Source: DTU019 sp050949825 (lineage in GTDB: Bacteria > Bacillota > Syntrophomonadia > Syntrophomonadales > Syntrophomonadaceae). From it: DNA of 64,000 nt. This document shows, piece by piece, positions 7,154-15,947 of the stretch. A program made the translations under genes and the position numbers. The stretch is taken from positions 401,269-465,268 of the forward strand of contig JBMNGL010000001.1 of assembly GCA_050949825.1 (NCBI GenBank). Direction: 5' to 3'. The notes below the pieces were generated by a model. That model had not been told where the DNA came from and searched no databases. It worked only from the letters and a program-made list of their open reading frames with translations. Positions within the stretch are counted from its first letter, which is position 1. Each line of letters starts with the position of its first letter.

Positions 7154-10024
7154 ATGAGAGATCATATATTTGTAAAAGGGGCTCGTGAGCATAATTTAAA
7201 AAACATCGATATCAAGATTCCTCGCGATCAGCTGGTGGTTTTCACCGGGGTATCGGGATCAGGCAAATCCAGCCTGGCCTTTGACACCATTTACAGCGAA
7301 GGACAGCGCCGCTATGTGGAATCGCTCTCCACCTATGCCCGGCAATTCCTGGGACAGATGGAGAAGCCTGATGTGGATTATATCGAGGGGTTGTCACCTT
7401 CCATCTCCATTGATCAGAAATCAACCTCCAACAACCCCCGCTCTACAGTGGGAACGGTTACCGAGGTATATGATTATCTGCGCCTGTTATTCGCCCGGGT
7501 GGGCCGGCCCCATTGCCCGCACTGCCATCAGCCCATCCAGCGCCAGACCGTGGACCAGGTGGTGGATACCCTGCTCGATTGGCCAGCAGGAACGCGTCTC
7601 AAGGTACTGGCGCCGGTCGTCAAAGGGCAGAAAGGGGAGCATAAAAAGCTGCTCCAGGACCTGTTCCGGGATGGCTTTGTGCGGGTGCTGGTGGATGGTT
7701 ATGAATACACCTCCGATGAAGAGATAAAGCTGGAAAAGAACAAAAAACATGATATAAAGGCCGTGGTTGACCGGGTGGTGATAAAGGATGACATCCAGAG
7801 CCGTTTGGCGCAGTCCCTGGAGCTGGCTTTCGAACTCGGCGAAGGGGTAGTGGCCATCCACATCATAGGTGACGATGCGGAAGAAGAGCATATCTTCAGC
7901 TGTGATTTTGCCTGTCCCGACTGCGGCTTCAGCCTGAGTGAACTAAGTCCGCGCATGTTCTCTTTTAACAGCCCGTTTGGGGCCTGCCCGGAGTGTGACG
8001 GCCTGGGAGAAAAGCGCATTATTGATCCGGAGCTGGTTCTGGATCGGGATAAGAGTATTAAAGAAGGCGCGATAATACCCTGGTCCAACAATTTCTATAC
8101 CTATTACAATCAAATCCTGGCCGGGATGGCGGAAAAAAACGGCATCCCCATGGACAAACCCCTCCATGAATTAAGCGAGGAGCATATCAGTACCATTCTC
8201 TATGGAAAAAACGGGGAACGCATCCGTATCAGTTATATCAACTCATATGGGGAACGTAATAGCTTTAGTTCCACTTATGAAGGGGTTATCACCAATCTGC
8301 GCCGCCGCTATCACGAAACTAAATCCGATGCCTCCCGGCAGGAAATCGAAAAATATATGACCACCACCCTGTGCCCGCGCTGTAAGGGCAAACGCCTGCG
8401 TGATGAAATCCTGTGGGTTTTGATCGGCGGCAGGGCCATAACCGATGTGACGGCCCTGTCCATCCGTGACAGCTATGAATTCCTGCAAACTCTGGTGCTG
8501 AGCCCCCGCGAGCAGACCATTGCCCGGCAGGTGATCAAAGAGATCCGGGAACGCTTGAAATTCCTCATGGATGTGGGTCTGGACTATTTGACCCTGGATC
8601 GAGCTGCGGGCAGCTTATCCGGTGGCGAAGCCCAGCGCATCCGCCTGGCCACACAGGTAGGCTCCAGCCTGGTAGGGGTGCTGTATGTTCTGGATGAACC
8701 CAGCATCGGATTGCATCCGCGCGACAATGACCGACTCCTGGGCACCTTGTGTCGCCTGCGTGATCTGGGCAATACGGTGATTGTGGTGGAGCATGATGAA
8801 GACGCCATGCGCCGGGCTGATTGTATTGTGGATATTGGCCCGCGCGCCGGCATTTATGGCGGGCGGGTGGTTGCCCAGGGCACCCTGCAAGAAATCATGC
8901 AGACACCCGAATCCCTGACCGGACAATACCTGTCTGGTCTCATGAACATCGAGGTGCCCGCCCGGCGCCGCCCCGGCACGGGCCGCAAGATAGTGGTGAA
9001 GGGCGCCCGGCAGCATAATTTAAAGAATATTGATGTGGAGATCCCCCTGGGAAAGATGGTGGTCATCACCGGAGTCTCCGGATCAGGCAAGAGCACCCTG
9101 GTGGAGGAAATCCTTTATCCCGCCCTGACCTGGCGCATCAACCGCCGCTCTCACTCCGGCAGCCGCCACAAGCAGCAAGGCCGTTATATGGATATTACCG
9201 GGGTGGAAGAGATTGATAAGGTGATCAACATTGATCAGGCTCCTATCGGACGTACCCCGAGGTCCAACCCGGCTACCTATACCGGTGCTTTCACTGGCAT
9301 TCGCGAGCTTTTCGCCAGTACCGCCGAAGCCCGCATACGCGGCTACCAGCCGGGGCGCTTCAGTTTTAACGTCCGCGGGGGACGCTGTGAAGCCTGTTCT
9401 GGCGATGGCATTATTAAGATTGAGATGCATTTTTTGCCTGATGTGTATATCCCCTGCGAAGTCTGCAAGGGGAAACGCTACAACCGCGAAACCCTGGAAG
9501 TAAGGTATAAAGGCTATACTATTGCAGATGTGCTGGAAATGACTGTCGATGAGGCGGTAGACTGCTTTGCTAACATCCCGCCGGTACTGCGCAAACTCAA
9601 GGTATTGCAGGATGTGGGCTTGGGTTATGTCAAACTGGGGCAGCCAGCCCCCAGCTTGTCCGGCGGGGAAGCGCAGCGGGTCAAACTGGGCACCGAATTA
9701 TCCAAACGCTCTACCGGGAGGACCCTGTATATCCTGGATGAGCCTACCACCGGTTTGCACAAGGATGATGTCAGGCAGCTTTTACAGGTCTTGAACCGTC
9801 TGGTCGATGCCGGCAACACCGTGGTGATTATTGAACACAACCTGGATGTGGTTAAATCAGCCGATCATATTATTGACCTGGGGCCGGAAGGCGGCGAGCA
9901 GGGCGGACAGATTATTGTGACCGGAAGCCCTGAGGAGGTGGCGGATTGTCCCGCTTCATACACCGGCAGGTATCTCAAGCCATTATTAGGAGCAGGCCGT
10001 GGAAAAGCTAAAAGAACGTCTTAA
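7154..10024 (+). CDS. uvrA: Excinuclease ABC subunit A
   Basis: DNA-damage sensor ATPase of nucleotide excision repair; the dimer scans DNA and loads UvrB. Two ABC ATPase modules are present: Walker A GVSGSGKS at residues 32-39 and again at about 640, each with an LSGGEAQR signature. Two zinc-binding sites appear as CPDC/CPEC and CEAC/CEVC pairs. I use the ATG at 7154 behind AAGGAAGG; an in-frame start 54 bp upstream would add residues that UvrA proteins lack. The resulting 956 residues are normal. The 3' end overlaps uvrC by 26 bases, so the two are probably translated together. Confidence 0.98.
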   Translation: MRDHIFVKGAREHNLKNIDIKIPRDQLVVFTGVSGSGKSSLAFDTIYSEGQRRYVESLSTYARQFLGQMEKPDVDYIEGLSPSISIDQKSTSNNPRSTVGTVTEVYDYLRLLFARVGRPHCPHCHQPIQRQTVDQVVDTLLDWPAGTRLKVLAPVVKGQKGEHKKLLQDLFRDGFVRVLVDGYEYTSDEEIKLEKNKKHDIKAVVDRVVIKDDIQSRLAQSLELAFELGEGVVAIHIIGDDAEEEHIFSCDFACPDCGFSLSELSPRMFSFNSPFGACPECDGLGEKRIIDPELVLDRDKSIKEGAIIPWSNNFYTYYNQILAGMAEKNGIPMDKPLHELSEEHISTILYGKNGERIRISYINSYGERNSFSSTYEGVITNLRRRYHETKSDASRQEIEKYMTTTLCPRCKGKRLRDEILWVLIGGRAITDVTALSIRDSYEFLQTLVLSPREQTIARQVIKEIRERLKFLMDVGLDYLTLDRAAGSLSGGEAQRIRLATQVGSSLVGVLYVLDEPSIGLHPRDNDRLLGTLCRLRDLGNTVIVVEHDEDAMRRADCIVDIGPRAGIYGGRVVAQGTLQEIMQTPESLTGQYLSGLMNIEVPARRRPGTGRKIVVKGARQHNLKNIDVEIPLGKMVVITGVSGSGKSTLVEEILYPALTWRINRRSHSGSRHKQQGRYMDITGVEEIDKVINIDQAPIGRTPRSNPATYTGAFTGIRELFASTAEARIRGYQPGRFSFNVRGGRCEACSGDGIIKIEMHFLPDVYIPCEVCKGKRYNRETLEVRYKGYTIADVLEMTVDEAVDCFANIPPVLRKLKVLQDVGLGYVKLGQPAPSLSGGEAQRVKLGTELSKRSTGRTLYILDEPTTGLHKDDVRQLLQVLNRLVDAGNTVVIIEHNLDVVKSADHIIDLGPEGGEQGGQIIVTGSPEEVADCPASYTGRYLKPLLGAGRGKAKRTS

Positions 10025-11804
10025 AGATGTGCCCTGCAAACCAGGGGTTTATCTGTTTAAGGATGGGGATGGCCGGGTTCTTTATGTAGGCAAGGCCAAG
10101 ATCCTCAGAAATCGCCTGCGCTCCTATTTTCAGCCTCCCCACCGCCTGGATCCCAAGGTAAAGGCTATGGTCAGCCGGGTGGCCGATTTCGACTATATTG
10201 TCACCGGCAGTGAAGTGGAAGCCTTAATCCTGGAGAACAACCTGATCAAATCTTACCATCCCCGCTACAATATCTTTATGCGTGATGATAAGACCTACCC
10301 TTATCTGAAGATCACCACTGCTGAACCGTATCCCCGCGTCTACATAACCCGGGAGAAAAAGGATGGAGTGTCCCGTTATTTCGGCCCCTACACCGATGCA
10401 GCAGCCCTGAAAGAGACGATGAAACTGCTGACCGGGATATTTCCCCTGCGCACTTGTAAAACCTTGAAAAGGCAGCTACGCCCCTGCCTGAACCGGGATC
10501 TGGAAAAATGCCTGGCCCCCTGCAGCAGTGCGGTGAGCGTGGAAGAATACGCTCATCATGTTGAAGGCCTGATCCGTTTTATGGAAGGTCATCAAGATTA
10601 TATCGTTGAACAACTGGAGCGGGAAATGCATGCGGCGGCTCAGGCCCTGGAATATGAAAAAGCAGCCCGACTGCGGGATCAACTGCAGAGTATCAACAGC
10701 CTCAATGCCCGCCAAAAGGTAAGCTTGGAAAAGCCGTATCATCTCGATGTAGCGGTGATGATAGTGGACGCCAGGCCCAGCCTGGCACTGGTTTTCAAGA
10801 TTCGCCGGGGCCGCCTGGTGGGCAAGGATACCTTTTGGCTGCACCAGGCCATGGATGAACCTGCCGAAGAGATGAGCAGCTTCTTCTTGCGTCGCTATTA
10901 TGCTGAAAACCCGGATATCCCGGGGGAAATTGTAATGAACCTGCTCCCTGCCGATCTGGCCCTTTTACAGGACTGGTTTAAGCAACTAACCGGTAAAAAG
11001 GTACGCTTGCATCTGCCCCAGCGCGGTACCAAAAAGGGGCTGCTGGATATGGTTCTGGAGAACGCCCGGCTGTTGTGGGAGGAAAAACAGCGTTCCGACC
11101 AGCACTGCCAGGCCGCCCTGCAGCAGTTGAGCCTTGATCTGAAGCTGGAGGTGGTGCCGCAGCGCATTGAAGGCTATGATGCTTCTCATCTCGGTGGGGA
11201 GGACACCGTGGCGGCCATGGTGGTGTTCACCGCCGGCCGGCCTGATCATAAGAATTACCGCCGTTTCAAAATCAAGCTGGAGCAAAACAATGACTACGCC
11301 TCACTGGCCGAAGCCCTGCGGCGGCGTTTTACGGAAGCCCGGCAAGGTAATCCCGCTTTCCTGCCTGAACCAGATCTTATTTTGATTGATGGTGGTGTGG
11401 GGCAATTGCACGCCGCCCGGGAGGTCATGCAAAGCCTGCAGGTGGATGTGCCGGTGGTGGCCCTGGCCGAGCGGGAAGAGACTATTTATCAGCCTGACGC
11501 CAGACCATTGATCCTGCCGCGCCGCAATCAAGGGCTGATGCTGCTACAGCGGGTGCGTGATGAAGCGCACCGTTTCGCCATAGAGTATAATCGTCGGCGC
11601 CGCGGTAAAAAATTAACCAAATCGATTTTGGATGACATTGCAGGGATTGGTCCGCGGCGAAAACAACTGCTTTTGGAATGCTTTGGCTCAGTAGCTGCCT
11701 TAAGCCGGGCCTCAGAGGAGCAAATTGCTGCTGTAAAGGGCATTGGTCCTCGGGCTGCCCGGGCCGTACATCAGGCCTTGAACCGGGGTAAATCTGACCA
11801 ATAA
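9999..11804 (+). CDS. uvrC: Excinuclease ABC subunit C
   Basis: Dual-incision nuclease of nucleotide excision repair. The N-terminal GIY-YIG domain (GVYLFKD through YVGKAK, residues 17-35) makes the 3' cut. A UVR domain near 205-240 contacts UvrB. The RNase H-like domain with EGYDASHLGG and LILIDGGVGQ makes the 5' cut, and the C-terminal helix-hairpin-helix pair (IAGIGPRRK, VKGIGPRAA) binds DNA. The start is GTG at 9999 inside the end of uvrA, preceded by AGGAG. The length of 601 residues is typical. Confidence 0.98.
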   Translation: MEKLKERLKDVPCKPGVYLFKDGDGRVLYVGKAKILRNRLRSYFQPPHRLDPKVKAMVSRVADFDYIVTGSEVEALILENNLIKSYHPRYNIFMRDDKTYPYLKITTAEPYPRVYITREKKDGVSRYFGPYTDAAALKETMKLLTGIFPLRTCKTLKRQLRPCLNRDLEKCLAPCSSAVSVEEYAHHVEGLIRFMEGHQDYIVEQLEREMHAAAQALEYEKAARLRDQLQSINSLNARQKVSLEKPYHLDVAVMIVDARPSLALVFKIRRGRLVGKDTFWLHQAMDEPAEEMSSFFLRRYYAENPDIPGEIVMNLLPADLALLQDWFKQLTGKKVRLHLPQRGTKKGLLDMVLENARLLWEEKQRSDQHCQAALQQLSLDLKLEVVPQRIEGYDASHLGGEDTVAAMVVFTAGRPDHKNYRRFKIKLEQNNDYASLAEALRRRFTEARQGNPAFLPEPDLILIDGGVGQLHAAREVMQSLQVDVPVVALAEREETIYQPDARPLILPRRNQGLMLLQRVRDEAHRFAIEYNRRRRGKKLTKSILDDIAGIGPRRKQLLLECFGSVAALSRASEEQIAAVKGIGPRAARAVHQALNRGKSDQ

Positions 11805-11822
11805 TGTGACAAATAATAATAG

Positions 11823-12090
11823 GATTCCACTGTAAAAAGGTATAATTCGCAGGTTTGAATGCATAAATATTCGTCGCCAGACTTCGCATGGGCAACACCA
11901 TCTGCCTGTCTCACGACGAAAGGGGTACCGGGCTAATTCACATCCGTGTTCAATAGCCCTCTCGCCCCGTCCATGGGTCTCGCCCCCTTTCGTCGCTCGC
12001 CTTCGCAGGGTGTTGCTACCATGTTCCGTCTAACGGCTCCTACATATTTATACATTCAAACAACGCAATTGGGGGTTTTTGCAGTGGAAT
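11823..12090. mobile_element. MITE-like inverted-repeat element (268 bp)
   Basis: The ends ATTCCACTGTAAAAA (11824-) and TTTTTGCAGTGGAAT (to 12090) are near-perfect inverted repeats. A second inner pair (GTTTGAATGCATAAATAT and ATATTTATACATTCAAAC) continues the symmetry. AATAATAG flanks the element on both sides (11815-11822 and 12091-12098), as expected for a target duplication. It contains no gene. The inner motif GCAGGTT(T/C)GAATGCATA recurs in the element at 13963-14255, which makes them related non-autonomous elements. Confidence 0.7.
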
Positions 12091-12170
12091 AATAATAGAA
12101 AAAATCGGAAAAATCCCCTATGATTAAAATAGACCAAGCACAAAATTGCTGATACGAAAGGAGAGGTAAC

Positions 12171-12530
12171 ATGATTCAGGGATGGATCCTGCGGTGGGCG
12201 ATCAATGTCCTGGCTATTATCTTAACCGCCGGCCTGATTCCCGCTTTTCACTTAACCCTGTGGGCAGCACTGGTAGGTTCCTTGTTCCTGGGGATTATCA
12301 ATGCCTTTATTCGCCCCTTGTTATTGCTGGTGACCCTGCCCTTAAACATCCTATCGCTAGGCCTATTAACCTTTGTGATCAATGGGTTTATGCTGTGGAT
12401 TACCTCGGTCACCATCCGCGGCTTCGATATCGACGGCTTTGGGTGGGCGATAGTGAGCGCCATTGTACTTAGCATCATCAGTGCTCTGGGAAGCTATTTT
12501 GTGGAAGACCGTATGTTCCATTTTAAGTAA
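12171..12530 (+). CDS. Phage-holin-like small membrane protein (YvlD family)
   Basis: A 119-residue protein made almost entirely of four transmembrane helices. It resembles the YvlD/PF04020 family of bacterial membrane proteins, which are called holin-like but are chromosomal and of unknown role; some are linked to envelope stress. The PLLLLVTLPLN and FVINGFMLW segments are typical of the family. AAAGGAGAGG precedes the ATG. The gene stands alone between the MITE-like element and the isomerase gene, with non-coding gaps on both sides. Confidence 0.8.
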   Translation: MIQGWILRWAINVLAIILTAGLIPAFHLTLWAALVGSLFLGIINAFIRPLLLLVTLPLNILSLGLLTFVINGFMLWITSVTIRGFDIDGFGWAIVSAIVLSIISALGSYFVEDRMFHFK

Positions 12531-12913
12531 TTCGGCTTATCTTGGAACAGCTATCTTAACCCCCCATGGCCCGGGGATCGCAACCACCGCTGAAAATAGT
12601 GAACAACAAGTACGAAGAAATTTTGACGCTGATTTAATATGATTTATTTAAGATAGTATCAGTGTATATCTGCGCCCCAAGGGTCAGCGTTAATCTACAG
12701 TATATCTTCTTACTAAATTGCTTTTTAATAATCTGGAGGATGAGGCCGGGCTTTAATGCTCGGTTTCCGTTTATCCATCCGGCAGCGGCCCGAGCATAGT
12801 GGAAAAAGGACTGGGGAAAATAATAGGAAATTAAGATGGAGCAAAAGCCCATATATAATGCCTGTTACTATCCAGTCCGGCTATATAACATTATAAATAA
12901 AGGAGGATGTCAA
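12531..12913. other. Non-coding gap, nothing firm recognised
   Basis: A 383-base gap. Short palindromes such as CCCCATGGCCCGGGG are visible near 12560, and a GCCGGGC/GCTCGG stretch near 12745. The 26 codons directly before the isomerase start (from 12836) could be read in frame but have no ribosome binding site. I see no RNA gene or clear promoter. Confidence 0.4.
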
Positions 12914-13951
12914 ATGACTGGCAACACCCCTGCAGAACCGATGAAAATCTATCTATACAGTCTGCCCGAACAGTTTGCCCATTGCCTGAGGATGTCGTAT
13001 CAGGAGGTGGGACAGTGCCAAAAGCCCTATAAGAACGTGATGGTCTCCGGTTTGGGGGGATCGGCTATCGGGGGCGACATACTAAGGGCTTATGCCTTCC
13101 CCCGGGCTTTAATACCGGTACTGGTCAATCGTGATTACAATTTGCCCAATTTTGTCAATGAAGCCACCCTTTTTATAGCGGTGAGCTATTCCGGCAACAC
13201 CGAGGAGACCCTGCAGGCCTATCAGCACGCCAAAAGCCGTCGGGCACAGATCCTGGTCATCAGCAGCGGCGGCAAGCTGACCGAGGCGGCCTGGGCCGAC
13301 GGTTATCCGGTGGTATCTATCCCCGGGGGTCTATCTCCGCGGGCTGCCAGCGGCTTCCTTTTAGCCCCATTGCTGTTATCCCTGGAAAGCCTGGGAATAT
13401 TGCAGGGTGTCAAAGGTGATATAGCTGAGACGGTGGCAGTCTTGGAAAGTCTGCGCGACCTGCTCCAGCCCGGTCATGAAGGGCAAAGCAATCCGGCTCA
13501 GGCCATCGCCGCCACTATTAAGGGGGCCATCCCGGTCATCTGGGGGAGCGCCAACTGCACCGAAGCGGCTGCTCTGCGCTGGAAGGCGCAGATCAATGAA
13601 AATGCCAAAAGCCCTGCCTATTACAATGTCTTTCCCGAACTCAATCACAACGAGATTGTAGGCTTTGAAGCCCCTTCCGGTCTTCTGGCACAGATGGTGA
13701 TTATTATTCTCAAAGACCGTTATGATCACGAGCGGGTGCAGCAGCGCATGAGGATTACCCGCAGCTTGATTGAGGATAAGGTTAAAAAGGTGATAGAGGT
13801 CGAAAGCGCTGGGGAGTCACTGCTGGCCCGCTTGTACTCCCTTATCTATATCGGGGACTATGCCAGCTATTACCTGGCCCTGGAGTATGGCATTGACCCT
13901 ACCCCGGTCAGGGTTATTGATTATCTGAAGCAAGAATTGGCCAAAATATAA
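12914..13951 (+). CDS. Bifunctional phosphoglucose/phosphomannose isomerase
   Basis: SIS-domain isomerase that interconverts glucose 6-phosphate or mannose 6-phosphate with fructose 6-phosphate. The first SIS domain shows GLGGSAIGGD (about residues 47-56) and the phosphate-binding SYSGNTEET (about 92-100), then SPRAASG. The second SIS domain has PVIWGSANC and ELNHNEIVG. The length of 345 residues fits the short bacterial/archaeal bifunctional type rather than classical Pgi. I use the ATG at 12914 because AAAGGAGG precedes it. It could feed the glycolytic genes downstream in the window. Confidence 0.88.
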   Translation: MTGNTPAEPMKIYLYSLPEQFAHCLRMSYQEVGQCQKPYKNVMVSGLGGSAIGGDILRAYAFPRALIPVLVNRDYNLPNFVNEATLFIAVSYSGNTEETLQAYQHAKSRRAQILVISSGGKLTEAAWADGYPVVSIPGGLSPRAASGFLLAPLLLSLESLGILQGVKGDIAETVAVLESLRDLLQPGHEGQSNPAQAIAATIKGAIPVIWGSANCTEAAALRWKAQINENAKSPAYYNVFPELNHNEIVGFEAPSGLLAQMVIIILKDRYDHERVQQRMRITRSLIEDKVKKVIEVESAGESLLARLYSLIYIGDYASYYLALEYGIDPTPVRVIDYLKQELAKI

Positions 13952-13962
13952 CCAGGGCTCCC

Positions 13963-14255
13963 CCACGAAAAGTAATAATGCGCAGGTTCGAATGCATAGA
14001 TATGCGTAGCTCCAAGCCTACTGTTGTCATCCTGAGCGAAGCGAAGGATCTTTTCCCGAGGGTTGTTCGTTGCGCGTAAGATCCTTCGGGCGTTGCCCTC
14101 AGGATGACAAAAACAGGGGGGTTTGATAGCTTGACAGGAGCTATGCTCGGAATGACAGGAGCGTGCCCTCAGAAGCAGATCAGCGTTAATCATAATAAAT
14201 CAGCGTTATCTGCGTCAAATTATATGGTCAAATGCGTAATCATTACTTTTTGTGG
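13963..14255. mobile_element. Second MITE-like inverted-repeat element (293 bp)
   Basis: The left end CCACGAAAAGTAATAATGCG and the right end, whose reverse complement is CCACAAAAAGTAATGATTAC, form terminal inverted repeats. The interior holds the GCAGGTTCGAATGCATA motif shared with the element at 11823-12090 and a TGTCATCCTGAGCGAAG-type hairpin. No clear target duplication is visible. It fills the gap between the isomerase and PHP genes and creates a false N-terminal extension of the latter. Confidence 0.6.
14025..14109. repeat. Imperfect hairpin of the TGTCATCCTGAGCGAAG family
   Basis: TGTCATCCTGAGCGAAGCGA begins an arm that pairs imperfectly with the reverse complement ending in CCTCAGGATGACA. 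The loop contains GAGGGTTGTTCGTTG. A homologous hairpin ends the tandem array at 26667-26751. This is a known kind of dispersed repeat in several anaerobe genomes, here nested in a MITE-like element. Confidence 0.75.
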
Positions 14256-14307
14256 TAGCAGTAACTTTAACTCTGGTGCCTGGAAGCACTTAGAAACAGG
14301 TGGTTGC

Positions 14308-15132
14308 GTGCGCTTTTACGGAGATTATCATACCCATAGCAAATACAGCGATGGGCGGCAGGACCTGCCCGATATCGTGGCGGCAGCCTGCCAACAGGGC
14401 CTGCGCGAAGTTGCCATTACCGATCATGGTCCCATGTGTGCGGTTATTGGCATCAAAGATGCTGAAATTTATCTGCATATGAAAAAGCAAGCCGCCGCAC
14501 TGCAAAAGGACTACCCGGATGTGCGCATTCTGGTCGGAGCCGAAGCCAATATCCGCGATCTGGATGGCAGCCTGGACATCCCTGATGAGATTATCGCCGA
14601 GTTGGACCTGCTCATTGCCGGCATCCATCCTTATACCCGCCCCACCTCTATTCAAGACGGCATAGCCCTGTGGGTGCAAAACTCGCTGCGCCACCTGGGC
14701 CCGGGACAGTCACGCAAAGCCGTAGCTGCCAATACCCAAGCCTGCATCGCGGCCATAAAGAACAACCCCCGCCTGGATATCCTCTCTCATCCCGGGTTAT
14801 TCTTTGACGTTGATACGGCGGCTGTGGCTGAAGCCTGTGCCCAATATGAGGTCTTATTTGAAATAAATTGCGGCCATAGCCACCCCGCTATTTCTGATAT
14901 AATAGAAGCGGAGCAGACCGGGGTTTGCTTCATTGTTAATAGTGATGCTCATTTTCAGGAAACAGTAGGGGAGTTAACATATGGCAGCAGGCTGGTCAAG
15001 AGCATAGGCCTGGAGCCAGAACGGATTGTCAACCGTGCTTCCGGGGGGGGGATTGCCCTGTGGGGGAAAAGAGAGAGAGTCTGCACATACTCATCATCAC
15101 CGGCTTATCAGGAGCCGGCAAGACCCAGGTAA
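14308..15132 (+). CDS. PHP-domain phosphoesterase
   Basis: Metal-dependent phosphoesterase of the PHP superfamily, related to histidinol phosphatase and the YcdX family. Metal ligands are visible in order: DYHTHS near the N-terminus, ITDHGP, the Glu in GAEANI, LSHPG, and NSDAHF near the C-terminus. The start is the GTG at 14308; the frame extends upstream to 14104, but that part is the MITE-like element. The length of about 274 residues is normal. Its 3' end overlaps rapZ by 73 bases. Histidine biosynthesis genes are absent nearby, so the substrate is unknown. Confidence 0.85.
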   Translation: MRFYGDYHTHSKYSDGRQDLPDIVAAACQQGLREVAITDHGPMCAVIGIKDAEIYLHMKKQAAALQKDYPDVRILVGAEANIRDLDGSLDIPDEIIAELDLLIAGIHPYTRPTSIQDGIALWVQNSLRHLGPGQSRKAVAANTQACIAAIKNNPRLDILSHPGLFFDVDTAAVAEACAQYEVLFEINCGHSHPAISDIIEAEQTGVCFIVNSDAHFQETVGELTYGSRLVKSIGLEPERIVNRASGGGIALWGKRERVCTYSSSPAYQEPARPR

Positions 15133-15947
15133 TCAATTGCCTGGAAGATATGGAATACTACTGTGTTGATAACCTGCCGCCGGTTTTATTGACTAAATTT
15201 GTCGAATTGAGTCTTCAATCGGAAGGAAAGATAGACAAGGTAGCCCTGGTTATCGATGCTCGCGGCGGGGAATTTTTCTCTGACCTGGCCAGGGCTTTAG
15301 ACGATCTCAAACAGGAACAAATACCTTATGAAATCCTCTTCCTGGAGGCTGCTGACGAGGTTCTCATCCGCCGCTTCAAGGAGTCCCGTCGTCGTCATCC
15401 CCTATCCACCACCTGGCGTTTGCAGGAGGCCATTCAGGTGGAGAAGAATATGCTGGAGGAGCTGCGCGGTTCCGCCAATGTGGTTATTGATACCTCCACC
15501 CTGACACCCCGCGAACTCAAGGAGAAGTTGACCAGTCTTTACAGTCATCGCCAGATGCATGGCTTCACCGTGAACGTGGTTTCCTTTGGCTATAAATTGG
15601 GGATACCCATCGATTCCGATATTGTTATCGATGTGCGCTTTATTCCCAACCCGTTTTATAACCCGGTTATGCGCCATATGACGGGAGAGGACCGTGAAGT
15701 GATCGATTATGTGCTGGAATCCACCATTACCAAATCGTTTACGCGGCGCTTTGTAAATCTATTGAAATTCTTGATACCCCATTATGTCAATGAAGGTAAA
15801 ACCAATCTAGCTCTGTCCATTGGCTGCACCGGCGGTCAGCATCGCTCCGTGGTCCTGGCGGTCTTTATCGGTGAACAGCTCAAACAAATGGGATATAACG
15901 TTATTATCAGGCATAGAGATATTGCAAAGTATAAATTGGAGGATTAG
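15060..15947 (+). CDS. rapZ: RNase adapter / nucleotide-binding protein RapZ (YvcJ)
   Basis: P-loop protein of the RapZ/YvcJ family, which binds small RNAs in enterobacteria and nucleotides in Bacillus. Walker A GLSGAGKT is at about residues 15-22, followed by CVDNLPP. The C-terminal domain has SFGYKLGIP, DVRFIPNP and GCTGGQHRSV, all family hallmarks. The GTG start at 15060 overlaps the preceding gene, and 295 residues is typical. It is the first gene of the conserved rapZ-yvcK-whiA trio, where yvcK follows with no gap. Confidence 0.96.
   Translation: MGEKRESLHILIITGLSGAGKTQVINCLEDMEYYCVDNLPPVLLTKFVELSLQSEGKIDKVALVIDARGGEFFSDLARALDDLKQEQIPYEILFLEAADEVLIRRFKESRRRHPLSTTWRLQEAIQVEKNMLEELRGSANVVIDTSTLTPRELKEKLTSLYSHRQMHGFTVNVVSFGYKLGIPIDSDIVIDVRFIPNPFYNPVMRHMTGEDREVIDYVLESTITKSFTRRFVNLLKFLIPHYVNEGKTNLALSIGCTGGQHRSVVLAVFIGEQLKQMGYNVIIRHRDIAKYKLED

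Noticed and set aside
14104..14307. N-terminal extension of the PHP protein
   Set aside because: These codons lie in a MITE-like element; homologues start at the DYHTHS region, matching the GTG at 14308.
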